This document shows, piece after piece, positions 31,685 through 39,849 of a stretch of 64,000 nt of DNA. This DNA is from Mycolicibacterium mageritense (lineage in GTDB: Bacteria > Actinomycetota > Actinomycetes > Mycobacteriales > Mycobacteriaceae): the NCBI RefSeq assembly GCF_010727475.1, contig NZ_AP022567.1, positions 124,001 through 188,000 of the forward strand, written 5' to 3'. How positions within the stretch are numbered: the first letter of the stretch is position 1; every line of letters begins with the position of its first letter. The position numbers and the translations under genes were made by a program. The notes under the pieces are model-generated. The model saw only the letters and a list, made by a program, of their open reading frames with translations. It ran no database searches and had not been told where the DNA came from.

Positions 31685-33143
31685 GTTCCGGGTGGCCGGT
31701 AACCGCGGGCCGATCCGCCACACGGTGTCGCTGCTCGCCATCGCCTGCTGCGCGATCCTGCTGGCCGGCTGCGGCACCACCGTGGTCAAAGGCCGCGCGA
31801 CGTCAATGCTGTTCGATCCCAACCGGGTTGGTGGCCTCCCGGTCACCGACGGCAACAGCGGTCTTCGACCCGATGCGCCGGACGCGACGCGTGAGGTGGA
31901 GAACACCGACGGCGGCGAGATCGACCAGATCGCGGCCCTGGCGATCGACGACATCGAGGAGTTCTGGAGTCAGAACTACACCAACCTGCCGGGCGAGTTC
32001 GAACCGGTGACAGCGTTGGTGTCCTACGACTCCGACGATCCCGACAGCCCCGTCATCTGCGACGAGGACACCGTCGGGATGGTCAACGCGTTCTATTGCG
32101 GCCTCGACCATTTGATCGCCTGGGACCGCGGCGTCATGTTCTCGGTGGCGTTGCAGTACTTCCAGGACATGGGCATCGTCGGAATCCTGGCCCACGAATA
32201 CGGCCATGCCATCCAGCGCAAGGCCCGCACCATCAAGAAGTCGGACCCGGTCATCGTGGGCGAGCAGCAGGCCGACTGCTTCGCAGGCATCTACATGCGG
32301 TGGGTCGCGGCGGGAAAGTCGTCGCGATTCGAGCTCAGCACGGGCGAGGGCCTGAACTACGTCCTGGCCGGCATCATCTACAGCCGCGACCCGCTCATGA
32401 CCGAGGACGAAGGCGGTGGCATCGAGCGCGGACACGGGTCCGCGCTGGACCGCATCAGCGCCTTTCAGGTCGGCTTCGCAGGCAACAGCGACCAGTGCGC
32501 CGCCATCGACATGGACGAGATCAAAGAGCGCCAGGGCGACCTGCCCCACTTCCTCGAGTACGACAACTACGGCGACACGCAACCGGTGAACACCGAGATC
32601 AACGAAGACACGTTGCAAAAGCTCATGGGCATCCTGGGCGACACGTTCCAGCCTGCCGACGCGCCGAAGCTGTCCACCGACCCCGAAGACTGCCCCGACG
32701 CCAAGGCCAGCCCGCCGGCGTCATACTGCCCCGCCACCAACACCATCTCGGTGGACATCGCGGCCTTGAAAGTGTTGGGAAAAGCCAAGATCGAAGAGAA
32801 GCAGGAGGAACTGCTGCAGGGCGACAACACCGCGATCTCGGTGTTCATGTCGCGCTACGCACTGGCCGTACAGCATGAGAAAGGGCTGGCGATAGACACC
32901 CCGGTGTCGGCGATGCGCACAGGCTGCCTGACAGGCGTCGCGCAAGCGAAGATGGCAGAACCCGGCGGAGACCTCGTCCTGTCCCCCGGCGACGCCGACG
33001 AGGCCATCGCGGGCCTGCTCACCAACGGCCTGGCCGCCAGCGACGTCAACGGCACCCTGCTGCCCGCCGGCTTCACCCGCATCCTCGCCTACCGCTCAGG
33101 CCTGCAGGGCAACGACGACCAGTGCTACCAACGCTTCCCGTGA
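31662..33143 (+). CDS. neutral zinc metallopeptidase lipoprotein (copy 2)
   Basis: 493 residues from the ATG at 31662, inside the end of the DUF4333 gene; an ATG at 31647 is an alternative. Signal segment with lipobox LLAGC, then GRATSMLFDPNRVGGLPVTD identical to copy 1 over 20 residues, zinc motif HEYGHAIQRK and a repeated C-terminal architecture (PPASYCPATNTI, GDNTAISV, TGCLTG, CYQRFP). Six or more conserved cysteines suggest disulfides outside the membrane. Strong similarity to copy 1 at protein and DNA level shows a tandem duplication with the DUF4333 gene between them. Confidence 0.86.
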   Translation: MQSTDPGRFRVAGNRGPIRHTVSLLAIACCAILLAGCGTTVVKGRATSMLFDPNRVGGLPVTDGNSGLRPDAPDATREVENTDGGEIDQIAALAIDDIEEFWSQNYTNLPGEFEPVTALVSYDSDDPDSPVICDEDTVGMVNAFYCGLDHLIAWDRGVMFSVALQYFQDMGIVGILAHEYGHAIQRKARTIKKSDPVIVGEQQADCFAGIYMRWVAAGKSSRFELSTGEGLNYVLAGIIYSRDPLMTEDEGGGIERGHGSALDRISAFQVGFAGNSDQCAAIDMDEIKERQGDLPHFLEYDNYGDTQPVNTEINEDTLQKLMGILGDTFQPADAPKLSTDPEDCPDAKASPPASYCPATNTISVDIAALKVLGKAKIEEKQEELLQGDNTAISVFMSRYALAVQHEKGLAIDTPVSAMRTGCLTGVAQAKMAEPGGDLVLSPGDADEAIAGLLTNGLAASDVNGTLLPAGFTRILAYRSGLQGNDDQCYQRFP

Positions 33144-33245
33144 CGCCACCGGCGGTGTTATCTGGATCACACCAAAATTGGCGCGTGACTACCGTCATAG
33201 AGGCTGGTGGGGCGCCCTAATTAGCAGCACTACTATTCTCGAGCC

Positions 33246-35078
33246 ATGGGTCGGGAAGCTCACGGTGCCGCTGCCGTCGCAACGGCGGAATCCAGCATCG
33301 AAGATTATGTTCGCCCTGACGGCACCATCGTGGTGCCCGAAGGTGTGACACTGACGTCGTTCCTCGACCGCAACCGGGCCCGGTTCGGCGACGCGCCGTC
33401 CTACCGTTTCATCGACTACTCGTCGGACCCCGACGGGCAAGTCATCGAGCTGAGCTGGAACGGCCTGTGGTCGCAGGTGTGCTCGGTGGGCGCCCGTCTG
33501 CAGCAGGTCACCTCGCCCGGCGACCGGGTGGCGATCCTTGCCCCGCAAGGGGTCGATTACGTTGCGGCGTTCTTCGCTGCCGTGCACGCCGGCAACATCG
33601 CCGTCCCGCTGTTCGCGCCGAGCCTGGCCGGGCATGCCGAGCGACTGGCGGCCGTGCTTGCCGACGCCAAACCCGCCGTGGTGCTGACGACGACCGCGGC
33701 ATCGGAGTCTGTCCGCAGCTTCCTGCGCACCCTGCCCGCCGCCGAGCGCCCTCGCATGATCGCAGTGGACGCCGTTCCGGGCTCACTGGCGCCGATGTTC
33801 ACCGAAGTCACTCGCGGCACCGACGACATCGCGTACCTGCAGTACACGTCGGGCTCGACGCGCACCCCGGCCGGCGTGGAGATCACCCACCGCAACGTGT
33901 GCACCAATGTGATGCAGATGATCCTGGCGGGCGACCTCGAGATGGGCATCCGCGGGGTCAGCTGGCTGCCGCTGTATCACGACATGGGTCTCATCATGAT
34001 CATGTTCCCGGCGTTGTGCGGCAACCACATAACGCTCATGGACCCGATGGCGTTCGTGCGCAGACCATACCGCTGGATCAAGCGCCTCGCCGAGGAATCG
34101 GCCACCGGGCCGACCCTGGCCGCCGCACCGAACTTCGCGTTCGAACTGTGCGCACAGCGCGGCCTACCGCCCAAGGGTGAGTCGATCGATCTGAGCAACG
34201 TGGTGACGCTGCTCAACGGATCCGAACCGGTGACCATGTCCTCGATCGAGGAGTTCACCACCGCGTTCGCGCCGTACGGCCTGCCCGCGACGACCGTGAA
34301 ACCGTCGTACGGGATGGCCGAGGCCACGCTGTCGGTCGCCAGCATCGCGCCCGACGAGACTGCCAGCGTGATCTATCTGGACCGCGAGCAACTCAACGCC
34401 GGGCAGGCCGTCCTGGTCGACGCCGACGCCGCCGGCGCGGTGGCGCACGTGTCGTGCGGCCGGGCGATCCCCAACCAATGGGTCGTCATCGCCGGCGCCG
34501 ACGGCGACGAGATGCCCGACTCCCGGGTCGGCGAAATCTGGCTGCACGGTAACAACGTCGGCCGCGGCTACTTCGGCAGGCCCGACGAATCACAACGGGT
34601 GTTCGGCAACAAGCTGCAGACCCGCCTCGACACGGGCAGCCATGCCGACGGTGTTCCCGACAACGGATTGTGGTTGGCCACAGGCGATCTCGGGGTGTAC
34701 GTCGACGGCGAGCTCTATGTGACCGGCCGCATCAAGGACATGATCATCATCGACGGGCGCAACCACTATCCGACCGACATCGAGACCACCGTCAGCGAGG
34801 CCTCGCGGGCTGTGCGATCCGGCTACGTGGCGGCGTTCTCGGTGCCGGGTGCCCATGGTGAAGAGCTGGTCGTGGTCGCCGAGCGCGCAGCCGGAGCCGG
34901 CCGGGCCGAACCCGGGCCCATCGTCGACGCCGTCCGCGCGGCCGTGTCCCGGCAGCACCAGGTGCGAGTGGCCGACGTCCGCATGGTGGCGGCCGGCGTC
35001 ATCCCCCGCACCACCAGCGGAAAGCTCGCGCGCAAAGCTTGTCGCGCCGAGTATCTGGCCGGAAAGTTCGAGCGGTAG
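33246..35078 (+). CDS. fatty-acyl-AMP ligase (FadD, FAAL type)
   Basis: 610 residues, starting MGREAHGAAAVATAESS, with YVRPDGTIVVPEGVTLTSFL close to the N-terminal block of FadD32-like enzymes. Adenylation motifs YLQYTSGSTRTPAGVEITHRN, PSYGMAEATLSVAS and WLATGDLGVY are present; the RIKDMIIIDGRNHYPTDIE region is characteristic of FAALs. These enzymes make acyl-adenylates and pass them to polyketide synthases or acyl carrier proteins instead of CoA. No PKS is next to it, so its acceptor is encoded elsewhere. The promoter region contains TACTATTCTC just before the start. Confidence 0.85.
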   Translation: MGREAHGAAAVATAESSIEDYVRPDGTIVVPEGVTLTSFLDRNRARFGDAPSYRFIDYSSDPDGQVIELSWNGLWSQVCSVGARLQQVTSPGDRVAILAPQGVDYVAAFFAAVHAGNIAVPLFAPSLAGHAERLAAVLADAKPAVVLTTTAASESVRSFLRTLPAAERPRMIAVDAVPGSLAPMFTEVTRGTDDIAYLQYTSGSTRTPAGVEITHRNVCTNVMQMILAGDLEMGIRGVSWLPLYHDMGLIMIMFPALCGNHITLMDPMAFVRRPYRWIKRLAEESATGPTLAAAPNFAFELCAQRGLPPKGESIDLSNVVTLLNGSEPVTMSSIEEFTTAFAPYGLPATTVKPSYGMAEATLSVASIAPDETASVIYLDREQLNAGQAVLVDADAAGAVAHVSCGRAIPNQWVVIAGADGDEMPDSRVGEIWLHGNNVGRGYFGRPDESQRVFGNKLQTRLDTGSHADGVPDNGLWLATGDLGVYVDGELYVTGRIKDMIIIDGRNHYPTDIETTVSEASRAVRSGYVAAFSVPGAHGEELVVVAERAAGAGRAEPGPIVDAVRAAVSRQHQVRVADVRMVAAGVIPRTTSGKLARKACRAEYLAGKFER

Positions 35079-35120
35079 CGGTTTTTCGCGCGCGGTGTCA
35101 CGGCGATGGCTCTGCGTCCA

Positions 35121-35168
35121 GGGCGTTGAAGTGTGAGTGCGCTACGCCCTCAGCGCAGTCTCAACGCC
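35121..35168. repeat. 48-bp palindromic repeat, copy 1
   Basis: Begins GGGCGTTGAAGTG and ends TCTCAACGCC; the ends form an 8-bp inverted pair (GGCGTTGA/TCAACGCC) and an inner near-palindrome (GAGTGCGC/GCGCAGTC) allows a nested hairpin. A second copy at 35204-35251 matches 37 of 48 positions. Both lie in the 235-bp gap between the FAAL and K+ channel genes, which otherwise shows no gene. Confidence 0.55.
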
Positions 35169-35203
35169 GAAAGGTGACTAGCACTCGATTGATTCTGCGG
35201 CTA

Positions 35204-35251
35204 GGGCGTAGATGTGCGAGTGACCACCGCCGTCACCGCAGACTGAACGCC
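35204..35251. repeat. 48-bp palindromic repeat, copy 2
   Basis: Begins GGGCGTAGATGTG and ends ACTGAACGCC. Direct repeat of the element at 35121-35168, 83 bp apart, with 11 differences. The end symmetry is partly degraded compared with copy 1. Confidence 0.5.
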
Positions 35252-35313
35252 CGACGGCGTGGCGTAGCCGGTTCATCTGGTCTCGCACGTCGACGTGCCG
35301 CACACTCTCTGAC

Positions 35314-36063
35314 GTGACGATGCAGGATCGCCTCGACAATTGGGAACACCGCGCCGAATGGCCGTTGGCGGCAGTGGCGGCAGTGTTCCTGGCCGCGTAC
35401 TCGGTCGAAGTACTGGTCCAGCCCCGTGGGTTCGGCGCCCGCGCAGTCGAGTTCGCCACCTGGCTGTCGTGGGCGGTGTTCACCGCTGACTACGCGGCGC
35501 GGCTGTATCTCTCCCCCGACCGCAAGCAGTGGTTCGTGCGGCACCTCGCCGACCTGGCGATCGTGCTGCTGCCGCTGCTGCGTCCCCTTCGTCTGTTACG
35601 GCTCGTGGTGCTCATCGGGGTGATGCAGAAAGCCGTCGGCAACGCCATCCGCGGCAAGGTGATCCTCTACACGATTTCGGGCGCGGTGCTGCTGGTGTAC
35701 GTCGCGTCGCTGGCCGTCCTGCAGGCCGAACGCAACGCCCCCGAAGCCCACATCGTCAATTTCGGCGATGCCGTGTGGTGGGCCATCACCACGATCACCA
35801 CAGTCGGCTACGGCGACATGTATCCGGTGACGACGACGGGCCGAGTGATCGCGGCGCTGTTGATGATCGGCGGGATCAGCCTGGTCGGTTCGATCACCGC
35901 GACCATCGCGTCGTGGATCGTGCAGAGCGTCGCCGACGACGACAACGCCACCGCGGCCGCGACGGCCGCACACATCAACGAGCTGCGGTCGGAGATCGCG
36001 TCGCTGCGGGACGAGTTGCGGCAGGCGCCGGCCAACGGCTCGGGGACCGACCGCCGACCGTGA
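35314..36063 (+). CDS. voltage-gated-type potassium channel
   Basis: 249 residues from a GTG at 35314. Hydrophobic segments S1-S6 are visible, an arginine-bearing S4-like helix (LLRPLRLLRLVVLIGVM, near residue 95) and the selectivity filter TTITTVGYGDMYP near residue 164. The C-terminus (residues 215-245) is a charged, probably coiled-coil helix, as in KvAP/Kv-like bacterial channels, and may set tetramer assembly. No RCK/TrkA domain is attached. Probably mediates passive K+ flux across the inner membrane. It stands alone between the repeat-bearing gap and the tRNA gene. Confidence 0.9.
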   Translation: MTMQDRLDNWEHRAEWPLAAVAAVFLAAYSVEVLVQPRGFGARAVEFATWLSWAVFTADYAARLYLSPDRKQWFVRHLADLAIVLLPLLRPLRLLRLVVLIGVMQKAVGNAIRGKVILYTISGAVLLVYVASLAVLQAERNAPEAHIVNFGDAVWWAITTITTVGYGDMYPVTTTGRVIAALLMIGGISLVGSITATIASWIVQSVADDDNATAAATAAHINELRSEIASLRDELRQAPANGSGTDRRP

Positions 36064-36066
36064 GAC

Positions 36067-36091
36067 GTCACACCTGCAGATCACAGGTGAC
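36067..36091. terminator. hairpin between K+ channel gene and tRNA-Leu
   Basis: GTCA-(CA)-CCTG, then a 7-base loop, then CAGG-TGAC: an inverted repeat with a small bulge. It follows the K+ channel stop on the plus strand and the tRNA 3' end on the minus strand, so it could terminate both. Confidence 0.4.
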
Positions 36092-36096
36092 TTGAG

Positions 36097-36180
36097 TGCG
36101 GGCGGTGGGACTCGAACCCACAAACTCTTCCGAGCACGGGCACCTAAAGCCCGCATGTTTGCCAATTTCATCACGCCCGC
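36097..36180 (-). tRNA. tRNA-Leu (anticodon UAG)
   Basis: On the minus strand the 84-nt sequence folds as a class II tRNA: acceptor GCGGGCG paired with CGCCCGC, anticodon stem CGGGC/GCCCG around the loop TTTAGGT (anticodon TAG), a long variable arm (CTC...GAG), and the T arm GTGGG-TTCGAGT-CCCAC. The discriminator base is A; CCA is not encoded. It decodes CUA and related leucine codons. It is divergent from the endonuclease-like gene that starts 91 bp away. Confidence 0.95.
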
Positions 36181-36270
36181 AACGTCCCGATGCTACCGCC
36201 CTGGAGGTCTCCGCATCTGTCGGAGGGCACCAATATCGTCGAGCCATCACCCGGCGAGAGGGGACGCTAC

Positions 36271-37011
36271 ATGCGATCCGCCAAAGAATTCACCAACGTG
36301 CAAATGCTCATCGCCGCCGGCCTCAACGATTGTGAAATCTCGCGCCGAACTGGAATCCCCCGCAAGACTGTCTGGCAGTGGCGGTGCAAGCCCGGCGTTC
36401 GAGACAGATGTACGACTGATTCTTCGGGGCATTGCACCGTCCATGATTTCTCTGCGATTCCCGCCAAGGCGTATTGCTACGTCCTCGGCATGTATCTCGG
36501 CGACGGCTGCATCTCTCGTGGCACCCGGACATGGCACCTGAGGATCACGCTCGACTCAAAGTACCCGGGCATCATCGACAGCTGCCGTGAAGCCCTCGAC
36601 ATACTGATGCCCGGCCAGCACGCAGCTCTTATCCGCCGCAAAGACAACTGTGCCGACGTATCTCTCTGCTCAAACCACTGGCCGTGCCTGCTTCCGCAAC
36701 ATGGCCCGGGCAAGAAGCACACCAGACCCATCCGGTTGGAGCATTGGCAGGAGAACCTCGTCAAGCAGGCCCCCGAGGACTTCGTTCGGGGCTTGATCCA
36801 CAGTGACGGGTGCCGCGTTGTCGCCGACGACCGTGGGGTCAAGAGCATCCGATATCACTTTTCGAATCGATCTGACGACATTCGCGGCCTGTACTGCGCA
36901 GCGCTCGACTTTCTCGGAATCCCATGGACCTGCCCCAGCAAGTACGACGTCGCTGTATACCGCAAGGCTGCCACCGCTCGCCTCGACGAGTTCATCGGCC
37001 CGAAGGTGTGA
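36271..37011 (+). CDS. free-standing LAGLIDADG-type homing endonuclease with N-terminal HTH
   Basis: 246 residues from the ATG at 36271, preceded by GAGAGGGG. Residues 11-38 form a helix-turn-helix (LIAAGLNDCEISRRTGIPRK). Two LAGLIDADG-like motifs follow, YVLGMYLGDGCIS near residue 70 and FVRGLIHSDGCRV near residue 172, each ending in the metal-binding acidic residue. The spacing of about 100 residues fits a single-chain two-motif enzyme. It is not inside an intron or intein; it stands beside tRNA-Leu. Codon choice is a little less GC-biased than in neighbours, and it interrupts otherwise conserved core gene order, suggesting acquisition. Cleavage activity is unproven. Confidence 0.72.
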   Translation: MRSAKEFTNVQMLIAAGLNDCEISRRTGIPRKTVWQWRCKPGVRDRCTTDSSGHCTVHDFSAIPAKAYCYVLGMYLGDGCISRGTRTWHLRITLDSKYPGIIDSCREALDILMPGQHAALIRRKDNCADVSLCSNHWPCLLPQHGPGKKHTRPIRLEHWQENLVKQAPEDFVRGLIHSDGCRVVADDRGVKSIRYHFSNRSDDIRGLYCAALDFLGIPWTCPSKYDVAVYRKAATARLDEFIGPKV

Positions 37012-37053
37012 GCGCGAATGGGCCGTTCAAGTCCCGCGCCGTACCATGGATGA

Positions 37054-37428
37054 ATGTCCACTACACGGCGTAGGAGACCGGCGCTCATCGCGCTGGTCTG
37101 TCTTGGCGCCGCCGGCTGCCTGGCACTCGCCTGGTGGCAATGGACCCGCTACGAGTCCGCCTCGGGCACCTTCCAGAACCTGGGCTACGCCCTACAGTGG
37201 CCGATGTTCGCGGCGTTCTGCTTCTACGCGTACTACAAGTTCGTCCGCTACGAGGAAGCTCCTCCCGAGCCGCAACACCGCGACACGGTGACCGAGATCC
37301 CGGCCGGGCTGCTGCCCGAAAGACCGCAGCCCGCAACACAATCGGACGACGACCCGGCACTGCGCGAATACAACGCCTACCTCGCCGAGCTTGCCAAGAA
37401 CGACAACGACGACAGGACCAGTCAATGA
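37054..37428 (+). CDS. lprD: LprD-like membrane/lipoprotein
   Basis: 124 residues, recognisably the orthologue of M. tuberculosis Rv1343c (LprD): MSTTRRRRPALIALV, GTFQNLGYALQWPMFA, KFVRYEE and LREYNAYLAELA. An N-terminal hydrophobic segment has a lipobox-like LGAAGC, and a second hydrophobic segment follows at about residues 45-63, so it may be a two-pass membrane protein rather than a true lipoprotein. The stop overlaps the start of the DUF3817 gene as ATGA. Function not established. Confidence 0.85.
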   Translation: MSTTRRRRPALIALVCLGAAGCLALAWWQWTRYESASGTFQNLGYALQWPMFAAFCFYAYYKFVRYEEAPPEPQHRDTVTEIPAGLLPERPQPATQSDDDPALREYNAYLAELAKNDNDDRTSQ

Positions 37429-37778
37429 CCGCACCAGAATCATCAGACGCCGAGGTCGCCACGCCCGTCGAGAGCATCCGCAAAGCCCTGCTGGGCTACC
37501 GCGTGATGGCCTGGACGACGGGCATCTGGCTGATCGCGCTGTGCTACGAGATGGTGCTCAAGTACATCGTCCAGGTCGACAACCCGCCGAGCTGGATCGG
37601 CATCGTGCACGGCTGGGTGTACTTCGTGTATCTGCTGTTCACGGCCAACCTCGCGGTCAAGGTTCGCTGGCCCATCGGCAAGACCATCGGCGTGCTGCTC
37701 GCGGGCACGATCCCGCTGCTCGGCATCATCGTCGAACACTTCAACACCAAGGAACTCAAGGACCGCTTCGGCTTGTGA
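37425..37778 (+). CDS. DUF3817 integral membrane protein
   Basis: 117 residues with three predicted membrane helices (about 25-43, 55-75 and 85-105) and the DUF3817 core GYRVMAWTTGIWLIALCYEMVLKY, IHGWVYFVYLLFTANLAVK. Orthologue of Rv1342c by position and sequence. Coupled to lprD through ATGA. A second DUF3817 protein is encoded at 59642-60016. It converges with rdgB, leaving 13 bp between stops. No reaction can be assigned. Confidence 0.85.
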   Translation: MTAPESSDAEVATPVESIRKALLGYRVMAWTTGIWLIALCYEMVLKYIVQVDNPPSWIGIVHGWVYFVYLLFTANLAVKVRWPIGKTIGVLLAGTIPLLGIIVEHFNTKELKDRFGL

Positions 37779-37791
37779 GCCGGTGCCGAAC

Positions 37792-38397
37792 CTACCCCGA
37801 GGCCAGTGCACGCAGCGCGGGCACCAACAATGCGAGGGCGCGGCCGCGGTGGGACTCCGCGTCCTTCTCGGCGGGCGACAGTTCGGCAGCGGTCCGCGAT
37901 GACCCGACCGGCAGAAACACCGGATCGTAGCCGAACCCGCCCTCGCCACGGGGTTCACGCGTCACTGTCCCGGGCCACTCCCCGCGCACCACCGTCGAAC
38001 CCGACTCCGACACCAGTGCACACGCCGAGACGAACGCGGCCCCGCGCCGCTCGTCCGGTACGTCGGCCAACTGCCCGAGCAGCAGCGCGGTGTTGGCGCC
38101 GTCGTCACCGTGGGCACCCGACCATCGCGCCGACAGCACGCCCGGCATGCCGTTCAACGCGTCGACAGCGATGCCGGAATCGTCGGCCACACATGCCAGC
38201 CCGGTAGCCCGGAAGCCGTCAGTGGCCTTGGCCAAGGCATTCTCTTCGAACGTCGCTCCGGTCTCGGGCGCCTCATCGAACGGCGCGACGTCGGCCAGCG
38301 ACAGCAGCGCCAGGCCCGTCACCCCGGCGGCGTCGAGCACGCGGCGCAATTCGGCCAGTTTCTTCGGATTGCGACTGGCCACCAGCAGGTCCGTCAA
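37792..38397 (-). CDS. rdgB: non-canonical purine NTP pyrophosphatase (RdgB/HAM1)
   Basis: 201 residues from a TTG at 38397 that overlaps the preceding stop (TTGA) and has GGGGAGGA upstream. Family signatures: LLVASRNPKKLAELRRVL at the N-terminus, CVADDSGIAVDALNGMPGV, GGFGYDPVFLP and SHRGRAL. It hydrolyses ITP, dITP and XTP to monophosphates and so protects nucleic acid synthesis. Last gene of the 12-gene minus-strand run, in the same rph-rdgB order as in M. tuberculosis. Confidence 0.95.
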   Translation of the reverse strand: MTDLLVASRNPKKLAELRRVLDAAGVTGLALLSLADVAPFDEAPETGATFEENALAKATDGFRATGLACVADDSGIAVDALNGMPGVLSARWSGAHGDDGANTALLLGQLADVPDERRGAAFVSACALVSESGSTVVRGEWPGTVTREPRGEGGFGYDPVFLPVGSSRTAAELSPAEKDAESHRGRALALLVPALRALASG

Positions 38398-39020
38398 CGC
38401 AGATCCTCCCCTGTCTTTTCGATGACCACCAGATAGAGCTTGTCCGGATCCGACTCGCTCTTCTGGCGGTACCACAGCCGGATATCGGCATCTGGCACTC
38501 TGTGCATGCGGTATGGCCGCTCACCGGCACCGGGCCTGGTGACGTGAGGATCCAGGTCGGGCCGGAAATCCGGCCGGCCCATCCGAACCACCTCGGCGTG
38601 GACGAGATGTTGTTCATGGGGCGTGAGCGTCGTCATCGTGAACACCGCGTCCTCGACGAGCAACACCGAGCCGGTACCGAACTGCGCATCGTGGTATTGA
38701 GACACCGTCTCCTGCAACGACTTCCGTGCCTCGTCCAGGCTGGCTCCGGCGACGAGCTCGCCTCGCTGGATCTGTTTTTCGGCACGGCGCGCCTTGAGCT
38801 TGGGGATCTTGAGAAGCCCGAGGTCGACGATCCTGTCGACACGCGGGTAGAACGCGGCGAGCACGACGACCACCACCCCGACCAGAACGAAGAACCCGCC
38901 CGTGAGCTTGTCGTGCGCACCGAAATAACCCCACAGTCCGGCCGCGAGCAGCACCGCGCCCAAGCCGCCCAAGAGGAGCTGACCGACCGGCTTTCCGTCA
39001 GCAGAGTCGTTCACCCCCAC
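38394..39020 (-). CDS. membrane protein of unknown function between rph and rdgB
   Basis: 208 residues from a GTG at 39020 (a GTG at 39014 is equally possible). Two adjacent hydrophobic helices occupy about residues 13-57, then a cytoplasmic domain of about 150 residues with a charged linker (KIPKLKARRAEKQIQRGEL) and a beta-rich C-terminus. I do not recognise a named family. It starts 7 nt after the rph stop and is coupled to rdgB by a TTGA overlap, so it belongs to the operon. Confidence 0.75.
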   Translation of the reverse strand: MGVNDSADGKPVGQLLLGGLGAVLLAAGLWGYFGAHDKLTGGFFVLVGVVVVVLAAFYPRVDRIVDLGLLKIPKLKARRAEKQIQRGELVAGASLDEARKSLQETVSQYHDAQFGTGSVLLVEDAVFTMTTLTPHEQHLVHAEVVRMGRPDFRPDLDPHVTRPGAGERPYRMHRVPDADIRLWYRQKSESDPDKLYLVVIEKTGEDLR

Positions 39021-39027
39021 GCACCGG

Positions 39028-39807
39028 CTAGCTGCCGAACGCCTTCTTCGGTGCCGGCCCCTCGGGCAGCACGCCCGGGTACGGCAGCTCCAGCGCTTCC
39101 CGCTGAATCACGAACAACTGCTCGCACGCCCCGAGCGCCGCGTCGAGCAGCTTGTCCAGAGTGGACCGCGGGAACGTCGCGCCTTCGCCGGTGCCCTGGA
39201 TCTCCACGAGCGTGCCGGTGTCGGTGGCGACGACGTTCATGTCGACCTCGGCGCGGGAGTCCTCGGTGTACGGCAGGTCGACGCGCACGCGGCCGTCGAC
39301 CACACCGACCGAGACCGCCGCGATGGCGCACGACAGCGGCCGCGGGTCGGACAAGCGCCCCGCCGCGGCCAGGTACGTCACGGCGTCGGCCAGTGCCACA
39401 TAGGCCCCGGTGATGGCCGCGGTGCGGGTGCCGCCGTCGGCCTGCAGCACATCGCAGTCGATGGCGATGGTGTTCTCCCCCAGCGCGCCGAGGTCGATAC
39501 ACGCGCGCAGCGAACGCCCGACCAGCCGGCTGATCTCCTGGGTACGTCCGCCGACCCGGCCCTTGACCGATTCGCGGTCAGAGCGGTCGTGGGTCGCGGC
39601 GGGCAGCATCGCATATTCGGCGGTCAGCCAGCCCTGCCCGGAGCCCTTGCGCCAGCGCGGAACCCCCTCGGTCACCGACGCGGTGCACATGACACGGGTC
39701 TGCCCGAACTCCACCAGCACCGACCCGGCCGGATGGTTGGTGAAGCCGCGGGTGATCACTACCGGGCGCAGCTCGTCATCGAGACGGCCGTCTTCTCGTC
39801 TGGACAC
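39028..39807 (-). CDS. rph: ribonuclease PH
   Basis: 259 residues from a GTG at 39807 (MSRREDGRLDDELRPVVIT). Full-length RNase PH: GSVLVEFGQTRVMCTASV, AEYAMLPAATHDRSDRE, GRTQEISRLVGRSLRA (phosphate-binding arginines) and IDCDVLQADGGTRTAAITGA. It trims tRNA 3' ends by phosphorolysis. Placed 42 bp after the cAMP phosphodiesterase gene, in conserved mycobacterial order. Confidence 0.97.
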   Translation of the reverse strand: MSRREDGRLDDELRPVVITRGFTNHPAGSVLVEFGQTRVMCTASVTEGVPRWRKGSGQGWLTAEYAMLPAATHDRSDRESVKGRVGGRTQEISRLVGRSLRACIDLGALGENTIAIDCDVLQADGGTRTAAITGAYVALADAVTYLAAAGRLSDPRPLSCAIAAVSVGVVDGRVRVDLPYTEDSRAEVDMNVVATDTGTLVEIQGTGEGATFPRSTLDKLLDAALGACEQLFVIQREALELPYPGVLPEGPAPKKAFGS

Positions 39808-39849
39808 CCGCCAACCCTAACGGGTCGGACCGACACGATCGGTGACGAC

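Noticed and set aside
33229..33241. ATTCTC half-site near the FAAL gene as a further member of the GAGAAT-N3-ATTCTC regulon
   Set aside because: Only one arm is present and no symmetric partner lies at the right distance.
36092..36541. Plus-strand open frames covering the tRNA region
   Set aside because: They read through tRNA-Leu in antisense and then out of frame with the endonuclease-like gene, which has its own ribosome-binding site at 36271.
36271..37011. Intein or group I intron interpretation of the LAGLIDADG gene
   Set aside because: No host protein is split around it, there are no splice-junction residues at its ends, and the tRNA next to it is intact and uninterrupted.
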